Positions 35,908 through 44,908 of a stretch of 64,000 nucleotides of DNA are shown here, one piece after another; position 1 is the first letter of the stretch, and each line of letters begins with the position of its first letter. A program made the position numbers and the translations under genes. Source of the stretch: Rhodoferax sp. U2-2l (GTDB lineage Bacteria; Pseudomonadota; Gammaproteobacteria; Burkholderiales; Burkholderiaceae_C); contig NZ_JAJCTH010000010.1 in assembly GCF_020594515.1 (NCBI RefSeq), forward strand, positions 62,001 through 126,000, read 5' to 3'. A model generated the notes under the pieces. The model saw only the letters and a program-made list of their open reading frames with translations. It did not search any database and was not told the DNA's origin.

Positions 35908-37209
35908 ATGACAACCCAAGCCGCCCTCAGCCACCTCAAAGTTCTGGACCTCTCGCGCGTGCTGGCCGGCCCCTGGTGCACCCAAATGCTGGCGGACCTG
36001 GGCGCCGATGTGATCAAGGTGGAGCGTCCAGGCGCCGGTGACGACACCCGCCACTGGGGCCCGCCCTTCCTCAAGGATGCCGACGGCAACGACACGGCGC
36101 AAGCCACCTACTTCACCGCCTGCAACCGCAACAAACGCGCCATCACGCTGGACATGGCCCAGCCCGAAGGCCAGGCGCTGATCCGCCAGATGGCCGCTGG
36201 CAGCGACATCCTGGTCGAGAACTTCAAGGTGGGCGGCCTGGCGCAATACGGGCTGGACTACGAGAGCCTGAAAGCCATCAACCCACGCCTGATCTACTGC
36301 TCGGTCACCGGCTTCGGCCAGACCGGCCCGTATGCCGAGCGCGCCGGTTACGACCTGATGATCCAGGCCATGAGTGGCCTCATGAGCATCACCGGCCACG
36401 CCGATGAGCAACCCGGCGGCGGCCCGATGCGTATGGGTGTGGCGTTGATCGACGTGTTGACCGGCATTTACGCCTGCAGCGCCATCTTGGCTGCGGTCGA
36501 AGCACGCCACAAAACGGGTGCTGGCCAGCACATCGACATGGCCTTGCTTGATGTCGGCATGGCGGTGCTGGCCAATCAGGCCGCTGGTTACCTGAACACC
36601 GGCCAGGTGCCGCAACGCCAGGGCAACACCCACCCCAGTCTGGCGCCGTACCAGACCTTCGACACCCTGGATGGCAGCATGTTGCTGGCGATTGGCAACG
36701 ACGGCCAGTTTGTGCGTTTCTGCGACGCTGCGGGTCAACCTGGGTGGGCGCAGGACGAACGTTTTCGCAGCAACACCCTGCGGGTCAAAAACCGGGAAGC
36801 CCTGGTGGCCCTGATGCTGCCCGTCACCCGCACCCGCAGCACGGCGGACTGGACCAGACTGCTGGAAGACAAAGCCGTGCCCTGCGGCCCGATCAACACC
36901 CTGGCCCAGGCCTTTGCTGACCCCCAGATTTTGGCCCGGGGTTTGGTGCTGAATCAAACACTAGGCATGTCACCAAAACGTCTGGAAGCCACCGATAGCG
37001 CAGCTTTTCGAAGTGCATTGCCCCCTGCGGCGGCCGCTGGCACCGCCACCCAGGTGCGCACCGTGGCCAACCCCATGCGCCTTAGCGCCACGCCCACGGT
37101 GCTGCGCCGTGCACCACCCACCTTGGGTCAGCACACGCAAGAAGTGCTGGCAGAATTGGGGCTGGATGCCGCACAGATTGCTGGCCTACGCAGCCGCAAC
37201 GTCATTTAA
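35908..37209 (+). CDS. Class III CoA transferase (CaiB/BaiF; glutarate-type)
   Basis: 433-residue family III CoA transferase. It has LDLSRVLAGPWCTQMLADLGADVIKVE near the N-terminus (core VLAGPWCTQMLADLGADV), the NRNKRAITLD segment and the catalytic Asp in RMGVALIDVLTG (about residue 185). It transfers CoA between acyl-CoA and a free acid. Being next to gcdH suggests a succinyl-CoA:glutarate CoA transferase. No strong ribosome site is visible. Confidence 0.85.
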   Translation: MTTQAALSHLKVLDLSRVLAGPWCTQMLADLGADVIKVERPGAGDDTRHWGPPFLKDADGNDTAQATYFTACNRNKRAITLDMAQPEGQALIRQMAAGSDILVENFKVGGLAQYGLDYESLKAINPRLIYCSVTGFGQTGPYAERAGYDLMIQAMSGLMSITGHADEQPGGGPMRMGVALIDVLTGIYACSAILAAVEARHKTGAGQHIDMALLDVGMAVLANQAAGYLNTGQVPQRQGNTHPSLAPYQTFDTLDGSMLLAIGNDGQFVRFCDAAGQPGWAQDERFRSNTLRVKNREALVALMLPVTRTRSTADWTRLLEDKAVPCGPINTLAQAFADPQILARGLVLNQTLGMSPKRLEATDSAAFRSALPPAAAAGTATQVRTVANPMRLSATPTVLRRAPPTLGQHTQEVLAELGLDAAQIAGLRSRNVI

Positions 37210-37242
37210 AAACAAGCCATCGGCATCCTTCAGGGGGATGCC

Positions 37243-38223
37243 ATGGATCGAACCGAACGGTTCTACAAAATCAGCGAATTGCTGCGCGCCAACAAGGTCA
37301 TCAGCTTTGCCACGTTGTTGGCCACGCTGGAGACCTCCCGCTCCACCCTCAAACGTGATCTGAAGTACCTGTGCGACCGCCTGCACAACCCCATCGTCTA
37401 CAACCGCCAACGCGGCGGCTACCAGCTAGCGGCCCCTGACCCAGCCGACAAACACGCGCACGAGTTGCCCGGGCTGTGGTTCTCTCCCACCGAAATCCAC
37501 GCCCTGCTGACCATGCAGCAACTGCTGGCCGGGCTGGACCCGGGTGGGCTCCTGACCAGCCACATCGCCCCGCTGATGGCGCGTCTGAACGCCCTGCTGG
37601 GGCCAGAAGGCAATGCCGAGGCTACCGAGCTGCGCCAGCGTGTGCGCATCATCCGCCTGGCGCAACGCGGCGTGCGCCCGCGCCACTTTGAGCAAGTCGC
37701 CACCGCCCTGGCCCAGCGCAAGCGCCTGCACATGGCCTACACCGCACGCGGCAACGGCCACACCACCGAGCGCGACATCTCGCCCCAGCGCCTGGTGCAC
37801 TACCGCGACAACTGGTACCTGGATGCCTGGTGCCATTACCGCCAGCAATTGCGCAACTTTGCGCTGGACGCCATCACCCGGCTGGAGCCGCTCAACGAGC
37901 CTGCGCGTGAAGTCAGCCCCGCGCAACTCAGCGCCACCTTCGGCCCCGGCTACGGCATTTTTTCAGGCGGCAAGCTGCGCTGGGCCCGCCTGCGCTTTAG
38001 CCCCGAGCGCGCCCGCTGGGTGGCGCAAGAGCAGTGGCACACCGAGCAAAGCGGCAAGTTCGAGAGCGACGGCAGCTACCTGCTGCGCCTGCCCTACACC
38101 GACCACCGCGAGCTGATCATGGACATCCTCAAACACGGCACCCACTGCGAAGTGCTGGGGCCGCCCTCGCTGCGCAAAGTCGTCGCGGAGGAGGTGAAAA
38201 AGCTGGGTGAAAAATATTTCTGA
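37243..38223 (+). CDS. HTH and WYL-domain transcriptional regulator
   Basis: 326 residues: an N-terminal DeoR/HTH_11-type helix-turn-helix (ERFYKISELLRANKVISFAT, TSRSTLKRDLKYLC; residues about 4-50), a middle linker and a WYL domain (NWYLDAWCHYR, about 190-205) with C-terminal extension. WYL domains bind ligands, likely nucleic-acid derived, and are frequent in regulators of prokaryotic immunity. It lies 82 bases upstream of cas3 on the same strand and 33 bases after the CoA transferase; regulation of the CRISPR locus is plausible but unproven. Confidence 0.85.
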   Translation: MDRTERFYKISELLRANKVISFATLLATLETSRSTLKRDLKYLCDRLHNPIVYNRQRGGYQLAAPDPADKHAHELPGLWFSPTEIHALLTMQQLLAGLDPGGLLTSHIAPLMARLNALLGPEGNAEATELRQRVRIIRLAQRGVRPRHFEQVATALAQRKRLHMAYTARGNGHTTERDISPQRLVHYRDNWYLDAWCHYRQQLRNFALDAITRLEPLNEPAREVSPAQLSATFGPGYGIFSGGKLRWARLRFSPERARWVAQEQWHTEQSGKFESDGSYLLRLPYTDHRELIMDILKHGTHCEVLGPPSLRKVVAEEVKKLGEKYF

Positions 38224-38305
38224 GGGGGTGAGCAGAGGGTCATCTGGTGGACCTTTGGGCGGGTAAGCTGGCTGCAAATCAACAATATTCGCGGGGGAAG
38301 TCATC

Positions 38306-40567
38306 GTGTCAGACGCATTGGCTCATTCGGGTGGGCACTTGTTGGCCATGCATTTGGAAAAGGTTGCTGAATTGGCGGCCGAGTTTTCCAAGGCATTTGA
38401 TGCTGCCGAACCCGCATTACGCTGGGCTTATCTGGCGGGCTTGTGGCATGACCTTGGCAAATACCGCCCTGGTTTTCAGCGCTATGTTCGGCTGGCAGAT
38501 AACCCGGATGCGCACATCGAAGGCAAAGTAGGTGGGCGCGAGAAGACCCATTCAGCTGCTGGCGCACTGTGGGCCATGCAGCAATTGCCCAAACCCTACG
38601 GCAACGTCCTTGCCTACCTGATTGCGGGTCATCATGCGGGGTTGGACAACTGGGATGGAGAGGGTGGTGGGCTCGCGTGGCGTTTGCAAGGTGAAGATGC
38701 ACAAGCCGAGTTAAGTACGGCTCTAAAAGCTACCCCACCCGCCAGCATTTTGAGTGCTGGTACCTTCATTCCTGACTTGCGTTACTTACCCGGTGGCGCA
38801 GCAGGCTTTGCCTTGTGGATGCGCATGCTGTTCTCATGTCTGGTCGATGCTGACTTTCTGGACACCGAAGCGCACTTTGATGCTGGCAAACCCGCCCGCC
38901 GCGAAGGCTTTCCCACGCTTGCACAAATGCGCTTGGTCTTTGATGCCCACATGGCCGCGTTGCCGGTGGTAGACACCCCCGTCAACACTTTGCGCGCCAA
39001 CATCCTGCGCCAGTGCCGTGCCAAGGCGGCACTGCCAGCGGGTTTCTTCTCGCTTACCGTGCCAACGGGCGGTGGCAAGACGCTTTCCAGTCTGGCGTTT
39101 GCGTTGGAGCACGCCCAAGCCCATGACAAGCGCCGCATCATTTACGCCATTCCCTACACCAGCATCATTGAGCAGACGGCAGATGTATTTCGCAACGTGT
39201 TCAAAGCACTGGGCGACGAGGTGTTGATTGAGCACCATAGCCAGGCCGATGCCGCAGAGAAGGACGAAACCATGCGCAGCCGCCTGGCCTGCGAGAACTG
39301 GGACGCACCGCTGGTGGTCACCACCAATGTGCAGTTGTTCGAGTCTCTGTTCGCCGCCAAGACCTCGCGCTGCCGCAAGCTGCACAACCTGGTGGGCAGC
39401 GTCATCGTGCTGGACGAAGCGCAGCAACTGCCCCCCGAGTTCTTGCAGCCGATCCTGGACGTGCTTAATCTGCTGGTGGCGCATTACGGCGTGACCGTGG
39501 TGCTGTGCACCGCCACCCAGCCCGCGCTGAGCAGCACCACCTATTTCGATGCCAGCAAGAACTTGCGTGGCTTGGAAAACGTGCGCGAGATCATCGACGA
39601 CCCCGACGCCTTGTTTGATGCGCTCAAGCGCGTCCATGTGGTGCTGCCACCTGACTGGACCACCCGCACCGCCTGGGCCGACATTGCCACACAGCTCAGT
39701 GCCGAAGACTGCGTGCTGGCCATCGTCAACACTCGCAAGGCCGCTCGCGAATTGCAGCGACTGATGCCTGTTGACACCTTGCATTTGTCCGCCTTGATGT
39801 GTGGCGCACACCGCAAAGACGTCATCACCCAGATCAAAGAACGCCTGAAGGCCAAGCGTGAGGGGCGCGACCAGCGGCCTCTGCGCGTCGTCTCGACCCA
39901 GTTGGTGGAAGCCGGTGTGGACATTGACTTCCCGGTGGTCTACCGCGCCTTGGCCGGGCTCGACTCCATCGCCCAGGCGGCTGGCCGCTGCAACCGCGAA
40001 GGGCGCATGAACGGCAAGGGCCGCGTGGTGGTGTTTGTGCCACCAGAGCGGCCGCCCCTGGGTCATCTGCGCAAGGGTGCCGATGCCTGCATCTCCATTC
40101 TGAACGGTCAGGCGCACGACCCGCTGGCTCGCACCTTGTTTGATCGCTATTTCAAAGAGTTTTACAACTCGGTGGATTTGGATGCCAAGGGAGTAGTCAG
40201 ACTACTCACGATCAACGACCGCAAAACCCTGAGTGTCCAGTTCCGCACTGCAGCTGAAGCGTTTCGCCTGATTGACGACCAAGACAACGCCACGGTGGTC
40301 GTTCGCTACGCAGAGCACGGTGACGAGATTGAAAAGCTACTTCTGAAATTGGCGGCTGAAGGCCCGCAGCGCTGGCTGATGCGCAAGCTACAGCGTTACA
40401 CCGTCAGCATCCACAAACGGGTGGCAGACAAGATGCTGGTGCAAGGTAGTTTGACCTTGCCCATGCCTGGGCTCTATGTGCAAGTGAACGCTGAGAATCT
40501 TTATGACCCCATGCTCGGTTTGAATCCGATTGACGCTGTTTTCAACCCCGGTGGCTTTGCTATTTGA
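38306..40567 (+). CDS. cas3: CRISPR-associated helicase/nuclease Cas3 (type I-C)
   Basis: 753 residues. The N-terminal HD nuclease has AHSGGHLLAMHLEKVAE and WHDLGKYRPGFQRY (His48-Asp49). The SF2 helicase follows with Walker A PTGGGKTLSS (about 252-261), a DEAQ box VIVLDEAQQLPPEF (about 365-378), TATQP, and motif VI QAAGRCNREG (about 555). Cas3 is recruited by target-bound Cascade to nick, unwind and degrade DNA. The start is GTG at 38306 after GGGGGAAG. It heads a tightly packed cas operon. Confidence 0.95.
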   Translation: MSDALAHSGGHLLAMHLEKVAELAAEFSKAFDAAEPALRWAYLAGLWHDLGKYRPGFQRYVRLADNPDAHIEGKVGGREKTHSAAGALWAMQQLPKPYGNVLAYLIAGHHAGLDNWDGEGGGLAWRLQGEDAQAELSTALKATPPASILSAGTFIPDLRYLPGGAAGFALWMRMLFSCLVDADFLDTEAHFDAGKPARREGFPTLAQMRLVFDAHMAALPVVDTPVNTLRANILRQCRAKAALPAGFFSLTVPTGGGKTLSSLAFALEHAQAHDKRRIIYAIPYTSIIEQTADVFRNVFKALGDEVLIEHHSQADAAEKDETMRSRLACENWDAPLVVTTNVQLFESLFAAKTSRCRKLHNLVGSVIVLDEAQQLPPEFLQPILDVLNLLVAHYGVTVVLCTATQPALSSTTYFDASKNLRGLENVREIIDDPDALFDALKRVHVVLPPDWTTRTAWADIATQLSAEDCVLAIVNTRKAARELQRLMPVDTLHLSALMCGAHRKDVITQIKERLKAKREGRDQRPLRVVSTQLVEAGVDIDFPVVYRALAGLDSIAQAAGRCNREGRMNGKGRVVVFVPPERPPLGHLRKGADACISILNGQAHDPLARTLFDRYFKEFYNSVDLDAKGVVRLLTINDRKTLSVQFRTAAEAFRLIDDQDNATVVVRYAEHGDEIEKLLLKLAAEGPQRWLMRKLQRYTVSIHKRVADKMLVQGSLTLPMPGLYVQVNAENLYDPMLGLNPIDAVFNPGGFAI

Positions 40568-40576
40568 AGGAAAACC

Positions 40577-41230
40577 ATGCCCAGTTTTTGCCTCGAAGTC
40601 TCAGGCCCTTTTGCCTGTTTTACCCGCCCGGAGATGAAGGTGGAGCGCGTCTCTTATGACGTGATGACCCCGTCTGCCGCCCGCGCCGTGTTTGAGTCCG
40701 TGTTGTGGAAGCCAGCCATCCGATGGCGGGTGCATCGCATTGAGGTGCTCAAACCCATCCGCTGGATCAACTTGCGGCGCAATGAAGTCAGCGCCGTGGT
40801 GTCCATCCGCAATGTGCAGCATGCCATGACGGCAGGCAGCGGCACGCTGGGGCTGTACATCGAAGACGAACGCCAGCAACGTGCAGGCTACTTTCTGCGC
40901 GACGTGGTCTACCGCATCCATGCCAATTTGTCGCTGGCCCCGGGCTGCACCGAGCCTTTAATGAAATACACCGAGATGTTCACCCGCCGGGCCAGCAAAG
41001 GCCAGTGTGTGAACCAGCCGTATCTGGGCTGCCGTGAGTTTGCTGCGGACTTCCGTTTGGTCACCGCTGATACGCCCCCCGCTACGCCGATTGGAGACAC
41101 CCGCGAGCTAGGCTGGATGCTGCATGACCTGGACTTCGCTCACCCCTCTGACCCGCAGCCCCGCTTTTTCAATGCCAAGCTGGACAAAGGTGTGGTGCAG
41201 GTTCCCCCATTTGAGGAGTCACGCGGATGA
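40577..41230 (+). CDS. cas5: Cas5c pre-crRNA processing endonuclease (type I-C)
   Basis: 217-residue RAMP protein of the Cas5d/Cas5c type, beginning FCLEVSGPFACFTRPEMKVERVSYDVMTPSAARAVFE (core RVSYDVMTPSAARAVFE). In type I-C, which lacks Cas6, this protein cleaves the repeat and caps the crRNA 5-prime handle. The conserved pattern LRDVVYRIHANL and the segment KYTEMFTRRASKGQCVNQPYLG are present. It starts 9 bases after cas3 and its stop overlaps cas8c (ATGA). Confidence 0.95.
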   Translation: MPSFCLEVSGPFACFTRPEMKVERVSYDVMTPSAARAVFESVLWKPAIRWRVHRIEVLKPIRWINLRRNEVSAVVSIRNVQHAMTAGSGTLGLYIEDERQQRAGYFLRDVVYRIHANLSLAPGCTEPLMKYTEMFTRRASKGQCVNQPYLGCREFAADFRLVTADTPPATPIGDTRELGWMLHDLDFAHPSDPQPRFFNAKLDKGVVQVPPFEESRG

Positions 41231-43098
41231 TTTTGCAAGCCTTGACCGACTACTACCGCCGTGCGGAACTTTCACCACCTGGATGGGAATTAAAGGCGAT
41301 ACCGTTCTTTATCGTTCTTGATCTTGATGGTCAAGTGGTTAGCGTGATATCGCGCGCTGATCAAGCCAATCCACGTGGCAGTCAAATTTTGGTTCCTCAG
41401 TCGGAGATTCGATCGGGGAAAAATGCTTGGGCACAGCCCAATCTACTTTGGGATCACTACGGATTTGTTTTGGGTGAGCCCAAGCGAAAACCTAACGGGG
41501 ACATTGACCCAATAGATTCATATGAGAAGGCGGCAAAGCAGCTTGGTGCATTCGTTGCGCGCATTCAATCACTGCTGGTGAGATATCCAGAGTCGAGGGG
41601 GTTGGCCTCGATATCAAAGTTTTATGCGAGTGGTGAATACAAGAAAGTCTTTGCTAGGCCTGATGCTGTCGAAATTGTGAGGATCGCAGGCGCGAACATG
41701 ACGTTTCGGCTGGTGGGTGAAATCGAGCCGATCCTTCATGAAAAATGGGTACGAGACATTGTTTCGACGAGCGCCACTGCAGATGAAGATGCTGAAGATT
41801 TTGTTGTACCAAAGTCAGCCATGTGTCTAGTTACTGGTGATCTCGCAGAAATTGCACGATTGCATCCAAAAATCTACCGAGTCTGTTCAAAACCGACTGC
41901 GCTTGCTGCAGCCAATTCAAAGGAAGCGCAAGCCTATTCTTCATACGGTAAGGATCAAGGTTTCATTTTTCCAGTTGGGAAACCTGCTGTCTTCGCGTAC
42001 ACCACTGCGCTAAACCACCTGCTGCGCAAGGACTCGCCCCAACGCATTCAGGTGGGAGATGCGTCCACGGTGTTTTGGGCTGAGCGTGATTCGGACTTTG
42101 AGACGACCGTCGTTGATATTTTTGGTGACCCACCCAAGGACGACCCAGACCGAAGTACTCGCGCGGTACAGGCCGTGCTGAATGCGGTGCACAGTGGCAA
42201 ATGGGGTTCGTCTGATGAAAACACGCGCTTTTATGTCTTGGGTCTGGCCCCCAACGCGGCGCGCATCAGCATCCGCTTTTATCACTGCGTAACCCTGGGC
42301 GAGCTGGGCCAGCGCATCGCTCAGCACATTAAGGACTTGGAACTGGCGCGAGGGTCGTATGACCCGCAATATCCAAGTTTGAAGCGATTGCTTCAAACGG
42401 TTTGTCTAGCCACCAGCAGTCAACCCTTTGGCGACATTGACCGGCTTCCCCCGAACTTGGGCGGTGCCATTGTGGACGCTATTTTTGAGAGTGAAAACAC
42501 TCCGTATCCGGCGTTGTGGCTTAACGCGGCGGTAGGTCGCTGCCGCGCAGAGCAAGCGAAGAAAACGCAGCAGGGAACGCAAGCTCAAAACGTCCCATAC
42601 GCCCGGGCCGCGGTGATTAAAGCTTGTCTCAATCGACAAATACGCAGAACAAATCTTTCAGCACCCGACCACTTACATGAAAAGGAGTTCCTACCCATGC
42701 TTGATCTCACAAATACCAATCCGGGATACCTTTTAGGTCGGCTGTTTGCTGTCCTAGAACGATTGCAAGAGACCTCCGCAGGTGGCGGTGGAAAGTTGAA
42801 TTCAACGATTCGAGATAAATACTACGGTGCGATGGCTAGTTCGCCTGGGATAGTTTTTCCAACGCTGGATAACCTCAAAACCTCGCATTTAAAGAAGCTA
42901 CCTTGGGCACAAAAGGAGTGGTTTGACAAGTTGATTGGGGGGATTCTGAGCGAGCTACCCGATATCCCAAGACAGCTACCACTCCCAGACCAGGGCCGCT
43001 TTGCGCTGGGCTACTACCACCAGCGACAAGACTTTTTTACCAAAAAACCTGACGACTCCATCATCACAACTGCCTCCAAGGAAGGAACCCCAGCATGA
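41227..43098 (+). CDS. cas8c: Cas8c (Csd1) large Cascade subunit
   Basis: 623-residue type I-C large subunit, beginning MILQALTDYYRRAELSPPGW. It should recognise the PAM and help form the R-loop. Family segments such as PVGKPAVFAYTTALNHLLR, RFYVLGLAPNAARISIRFY and DLTNTNPGYLLGRLFAVLE are present. Start and stop overlap cas5 and cas7 by 4 bases. Base composition is uneven: about 41290-41990 and 42600-43000 are visibly richer in A and T than 42000-42480. An internal start for Cas11c lies at 42697. Confidence 0.95.
   Translation: MILQALTDYYRRAELSPPGWELKAIPFFIVLDLDGQVVSVISRADQANPRGSQILVPQSEIRSGKNAWAQPNLLWDHYGFVLGEPKRKPNGDIDPIDSYEKAAKQLGAFVARIQSLLVRYPESRGLASISKFYASGEYKKVFARPDAVEIVRIAGANMTFRLVGEIEPILHEKWVRDIVSTSATADEDAEDFVVPKSAMCLVTGDLAEIARLHPKIYRVCSKPTALAAANSKEAQAYSSYGKDQGFIFPVGKPAVFAYTTALNHLLRKDSPQRIQVGDASTVFWAERDSDFETTVVDIFGDPPKDDPDRSTRAVQAVLNAVHSGKWGSSDENTRFYVLGLAPNAARISIRFYHCVTLGELGQRIAQHIKDLELARGSYDPQYPSLKRLLQTVCLATSSQPFGDIDRLPPNLGGAIVDAIFESENTPYPALWLNAAVGRCRAEQAKKTQQGTQAQNVPYARAAVIKACLNRQIRRTNLSAPDHLHEKEFLPMLDLTNTNPGYLLGRLFAVLERLQETSAGGGGKLNSTIRDKYYGAMASSPGIVFPTLDNLKTSHLKKLPWAQKEWFDKLIGGILSELPDIPRQLPLPDQGRFALGYYHQRQDFFTKKPDDSIITTASKEGTPA
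42697..43098 (+). CDS. cas11c: Cas11c small subunit from internal start within cas8c
   Basis: 133 residues, in frame with cas8c from Met491. A strong ribosome site AAAGGAG (42681-42687) precedes the internal ATG by 9 bases, and the product begins MLDLTNTNPGYLLGRLFAVL. In studied type I-C systems the small subunit Cas11c is translated in just this way from the 3-prime third of cas8c and is needed for Cascade. Seen: ribosome site and ATG. Known: family behaviour. Not shown: actual translation here. Confidence 0.75.
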   Translation: MLDLTNTNPGYLLGRLFAVLERLQETSAGGGGKLNSTIRDKYYGAMASSPGIVFPTLDNLKTSHLKKLPWAQKEWFDKLIGGILSELPDIPRQLPLPDQGRFALGYYHQRQDFFTKKPDDSIITTASKEGTPA

Positions 43099-44054
43099 GC
43101 ACCGATAAAGCACTCGCCAACCGCTACGACTTCGTTCTGATTTTTGATGTGAAGGACGGAAACCCCAATGGTGACCCCGATGCAGGCAACATGCCGCGTC
43201 TGGACGCGGAGTCAGGTCATGGACTGGTGACCGATGTGTCGCTCAAACGCAAGGTGCGTAACTTTATTGGGCTCGTCAAAGGCGAACAGACTGGATTTGA
43301 TATTTTCATTAAAGAGAAGGCGGTATTGAACCAACTTATTGAGCGTGCTTATGAGAAGAGCCCAGAAGTGCAATCTGCAATGGAGGCATGGAAGGCTTGG
43401 CAAAAGGATAAGAAAAAGAATCAAAAACCTCCTAGGCATTACGAAGACATCGCTCGTGATTGGATGTGTCACAACTTTTTCGACGTGCGTACATTCGGTG
43501 CCGTCATGAGTACCGGTGATGAGGATGCAGAAAGCAAGTTGAAAAAAACTGCTGGGCAGGTTCGTGGACCGGTTCAATTGACTTTTGCACGATCAGTCGA
43601 GCCGATCGTTGCTCTGGAGCATTCCATTACCAGGATGGCCGTTACTAACGAAAAGGATTTGGAGAAAGAGCGCACCATGGGCCGCAAGCACACCGTGCCC
43701 TACGGCGTGTATGTGGCCCACGGTTTTGTGTCGTCGTTCCTGGCCAAACAGACCGGGTTTGGTGAGGATGACTTGGAACTGGTGTTCCAGGCCCTGGCGC
43801 AAATGTTCGAGCATGACCGTTCTGCCGCTCGCGGCGAAATGTCCACCCGTGGGCTTTACGTGTTCAAGCATGACAGCGAGCTGGGCAACGCCCCGGCCCA
43901 CGCTTTGTTTGACCGCCTCAAGGTAGAACCCAAGTCCGAGGGCGAAGTGGCCCGTAGCTTTGACGCATACGCCGTGGCGTTTGATGGTCAGAGTCTGGCG
44001 GTTGGGCAATCCGTTCAACCTGCGCCTGGCGTGACTTTGACTCGGCGCTGCTGA
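43095..44054 (+). CDS. cas7: Cas7c (Csd2) backbone subunit
   Basis: 319-residue RAMP backbone protein with the Csd2 signature RYDFVLIFDVKDGNPNGDPDAGNMPR (core DVKDGNPNGDPDAGNMPR) and LKRKVRNFIGL. Several copies coat the crRNA in Cascade. The middle segment VRTFGAVMSTG and AVTNEKDLEKERTMGRKHTVPYGVY (core RTMGRKHTVPYGVYVAHGF) match the family. The first two thirds of the gene are more A/T-rich than the last third. It overlaps cas8c by 4 bases; the next gene, a BRO-N protein, starts 11 bases downstream. Confidence 0.95.
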   Translation: MSTDKALANRYDFVLIFDVKDGNPNGDPDAGNMPRLDAESGHGLVTDVSLKRKVRNFIGLVKGEQTGFDIFIKEKAVLNQLIERAYEKSPEVQSAMEAWKAWQKDKKKNQKPPRHYEDIARDWMCHNFFDVRTFGAVMSTGDEDAESKLKKTAGQVRGPVQLTFARSVEPIVALEHSITRMAVTNEKDLEKERTMGRKHTVPYGVYVAHGFVSSFLAKQTGFGEDDLELVFQALAQMFEHDRSAARGEMSTRGLYVFKHDSELGNAPAHALFDRLKVEPKSEGEVARSFDAYAVAFDGQSLAVGQSVQPAPGVTLTRRC

Positions 44055-44065
44055 TTGGAGCGAGC

Positions 44066-44908
44066 ATGAAAATCCTGCCCACCGACTTCGACGGTCAGTC
44101 CATCCGCCGCGTGTACGACGAAGACACCGAAACCTGGTGGTTTTCGGTGATTGACGTGGTGCAAGTGCTCACGCAGCAAGTGGATGACCTGACCGCCAGA
44201 AAGTATTGGAACCAGCTCAAACGGCGGCTTGCCAATGAGGGGAGTCAACTGGTGACAAGTTGTCACCAGTTGAAAATGCCCGCTGCCGATGGCAAGCAGC
44301 GTCTGACCGACGTAGCCACCGCCGAAACCCTGCTGCGCTTGGTGCAATCTGTCCCCAGCCCCAAAGCCGAGCCCATCAAACTCTGGCTGGCCAAGGTGGG
44401 TTACGAGCGCATGCAAGAGCTGGCCGACCCGGCCTTGTCGCTCGACCGCGCCCGCCAGACCTGGCAGCAGCATGGCCGCAGCGACAAGTGGATTCAGCAG
44501 CGCATGACTGGGCAGGAAACCCGCAACAAGCTCACCGACTACTGGAGCGCGCACGACATCAAAAAGGGCAGCGAATTTGCCATCCTGACCAACATCATTC
44601 ACCAGGAATGGGCGGGCTTGAGCGTGGCCGAGCACAAAGGCATGAAGGGTCTGACCAGCCACAACCTGCGCGACCACATGAGCGAGGCGGAGCTGATCTT
44701 CACCGCGCTGGCCGAACTGTCCACCCGCCAGATCGCGCAGAGTGTGGAAGCCATTGGCATGGCAGAAAACAAGACGGCTGCCAAAGCGGGTGGGCGCATT
44801 GCCCGCCAAGCACGTCACCAGTTGGAGAGCCAAACCGGTAAGTCCGTGGTGTCCGGCGAGAACTTCTTACCAGTTACTGCAAAAAAGATAGTTAAAGGTC
44901 AAGATTAG
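44066..44908 (+). CDS. BRO-N/DinD-like protein embedded in the cas operon
   Basis: 280 residues. Residues about 5-115 form a BRO-N (phage antirepressor-type) domain: FDGQSIRRVYDEDTETWWFS, DVVQVLTQQVDD, YWNQLKRRLANEG, SPKAEPIKLWLAKVGYERMQE. The C-terminal part (about 130-250) resembles DNA-damage-inducible protein D: KGSEFAILTNIIHQEW, LTSHNLRDHMSEAELIFTALAEL. It has a ribosome site (GGAGCGAG) 4-11 bases before the ATG, starts 11 bases after cas7 and ends 26 bases before cas4, so it is transcribed with the cas genes. It is not a standard type I-C gene. It may be a DNA-binding regulator, a damage sensor or a passenger; function unknown. Confidence 0.8.
   Translation: MKILPTDFDGQSIRRVYDEDTETWWFSVIDVVQVLTQQVDDLTARKYWNQLKRRLANEGSQLVTSCHQLKMPAADGKQRLTDVATAETLLRLVQSVPSPKAEPIKLWLAKVGYERMQELADPALSLDRARQTWQQHGRSDKWIQQRMTGQETRNKLTDYWSAHDIKKGSEFAILTNIIHQEWAGLSVAEHKGMKGLTSHNLRDHMSEAELIFTALAELSTRQIAQSVEAIGMAENKTAAKAGGRIARQARHQLESQTGKSVVSGENFLPVTAKKIVKGQD

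Noticed and set aside
35461-36957. A 498-codon minus-strand frame opposite the CoA transferase.
   Set aside because: Antisense shadow of a gene with clear family motifs; it also runs through the hairpin elements.
38224-38305. A sigma70 promoter for cas3 in the 82-base gap after the WYL gene.
   Set aside because: Only weak -35/-10-like sequences are visible; not strong enough to list.
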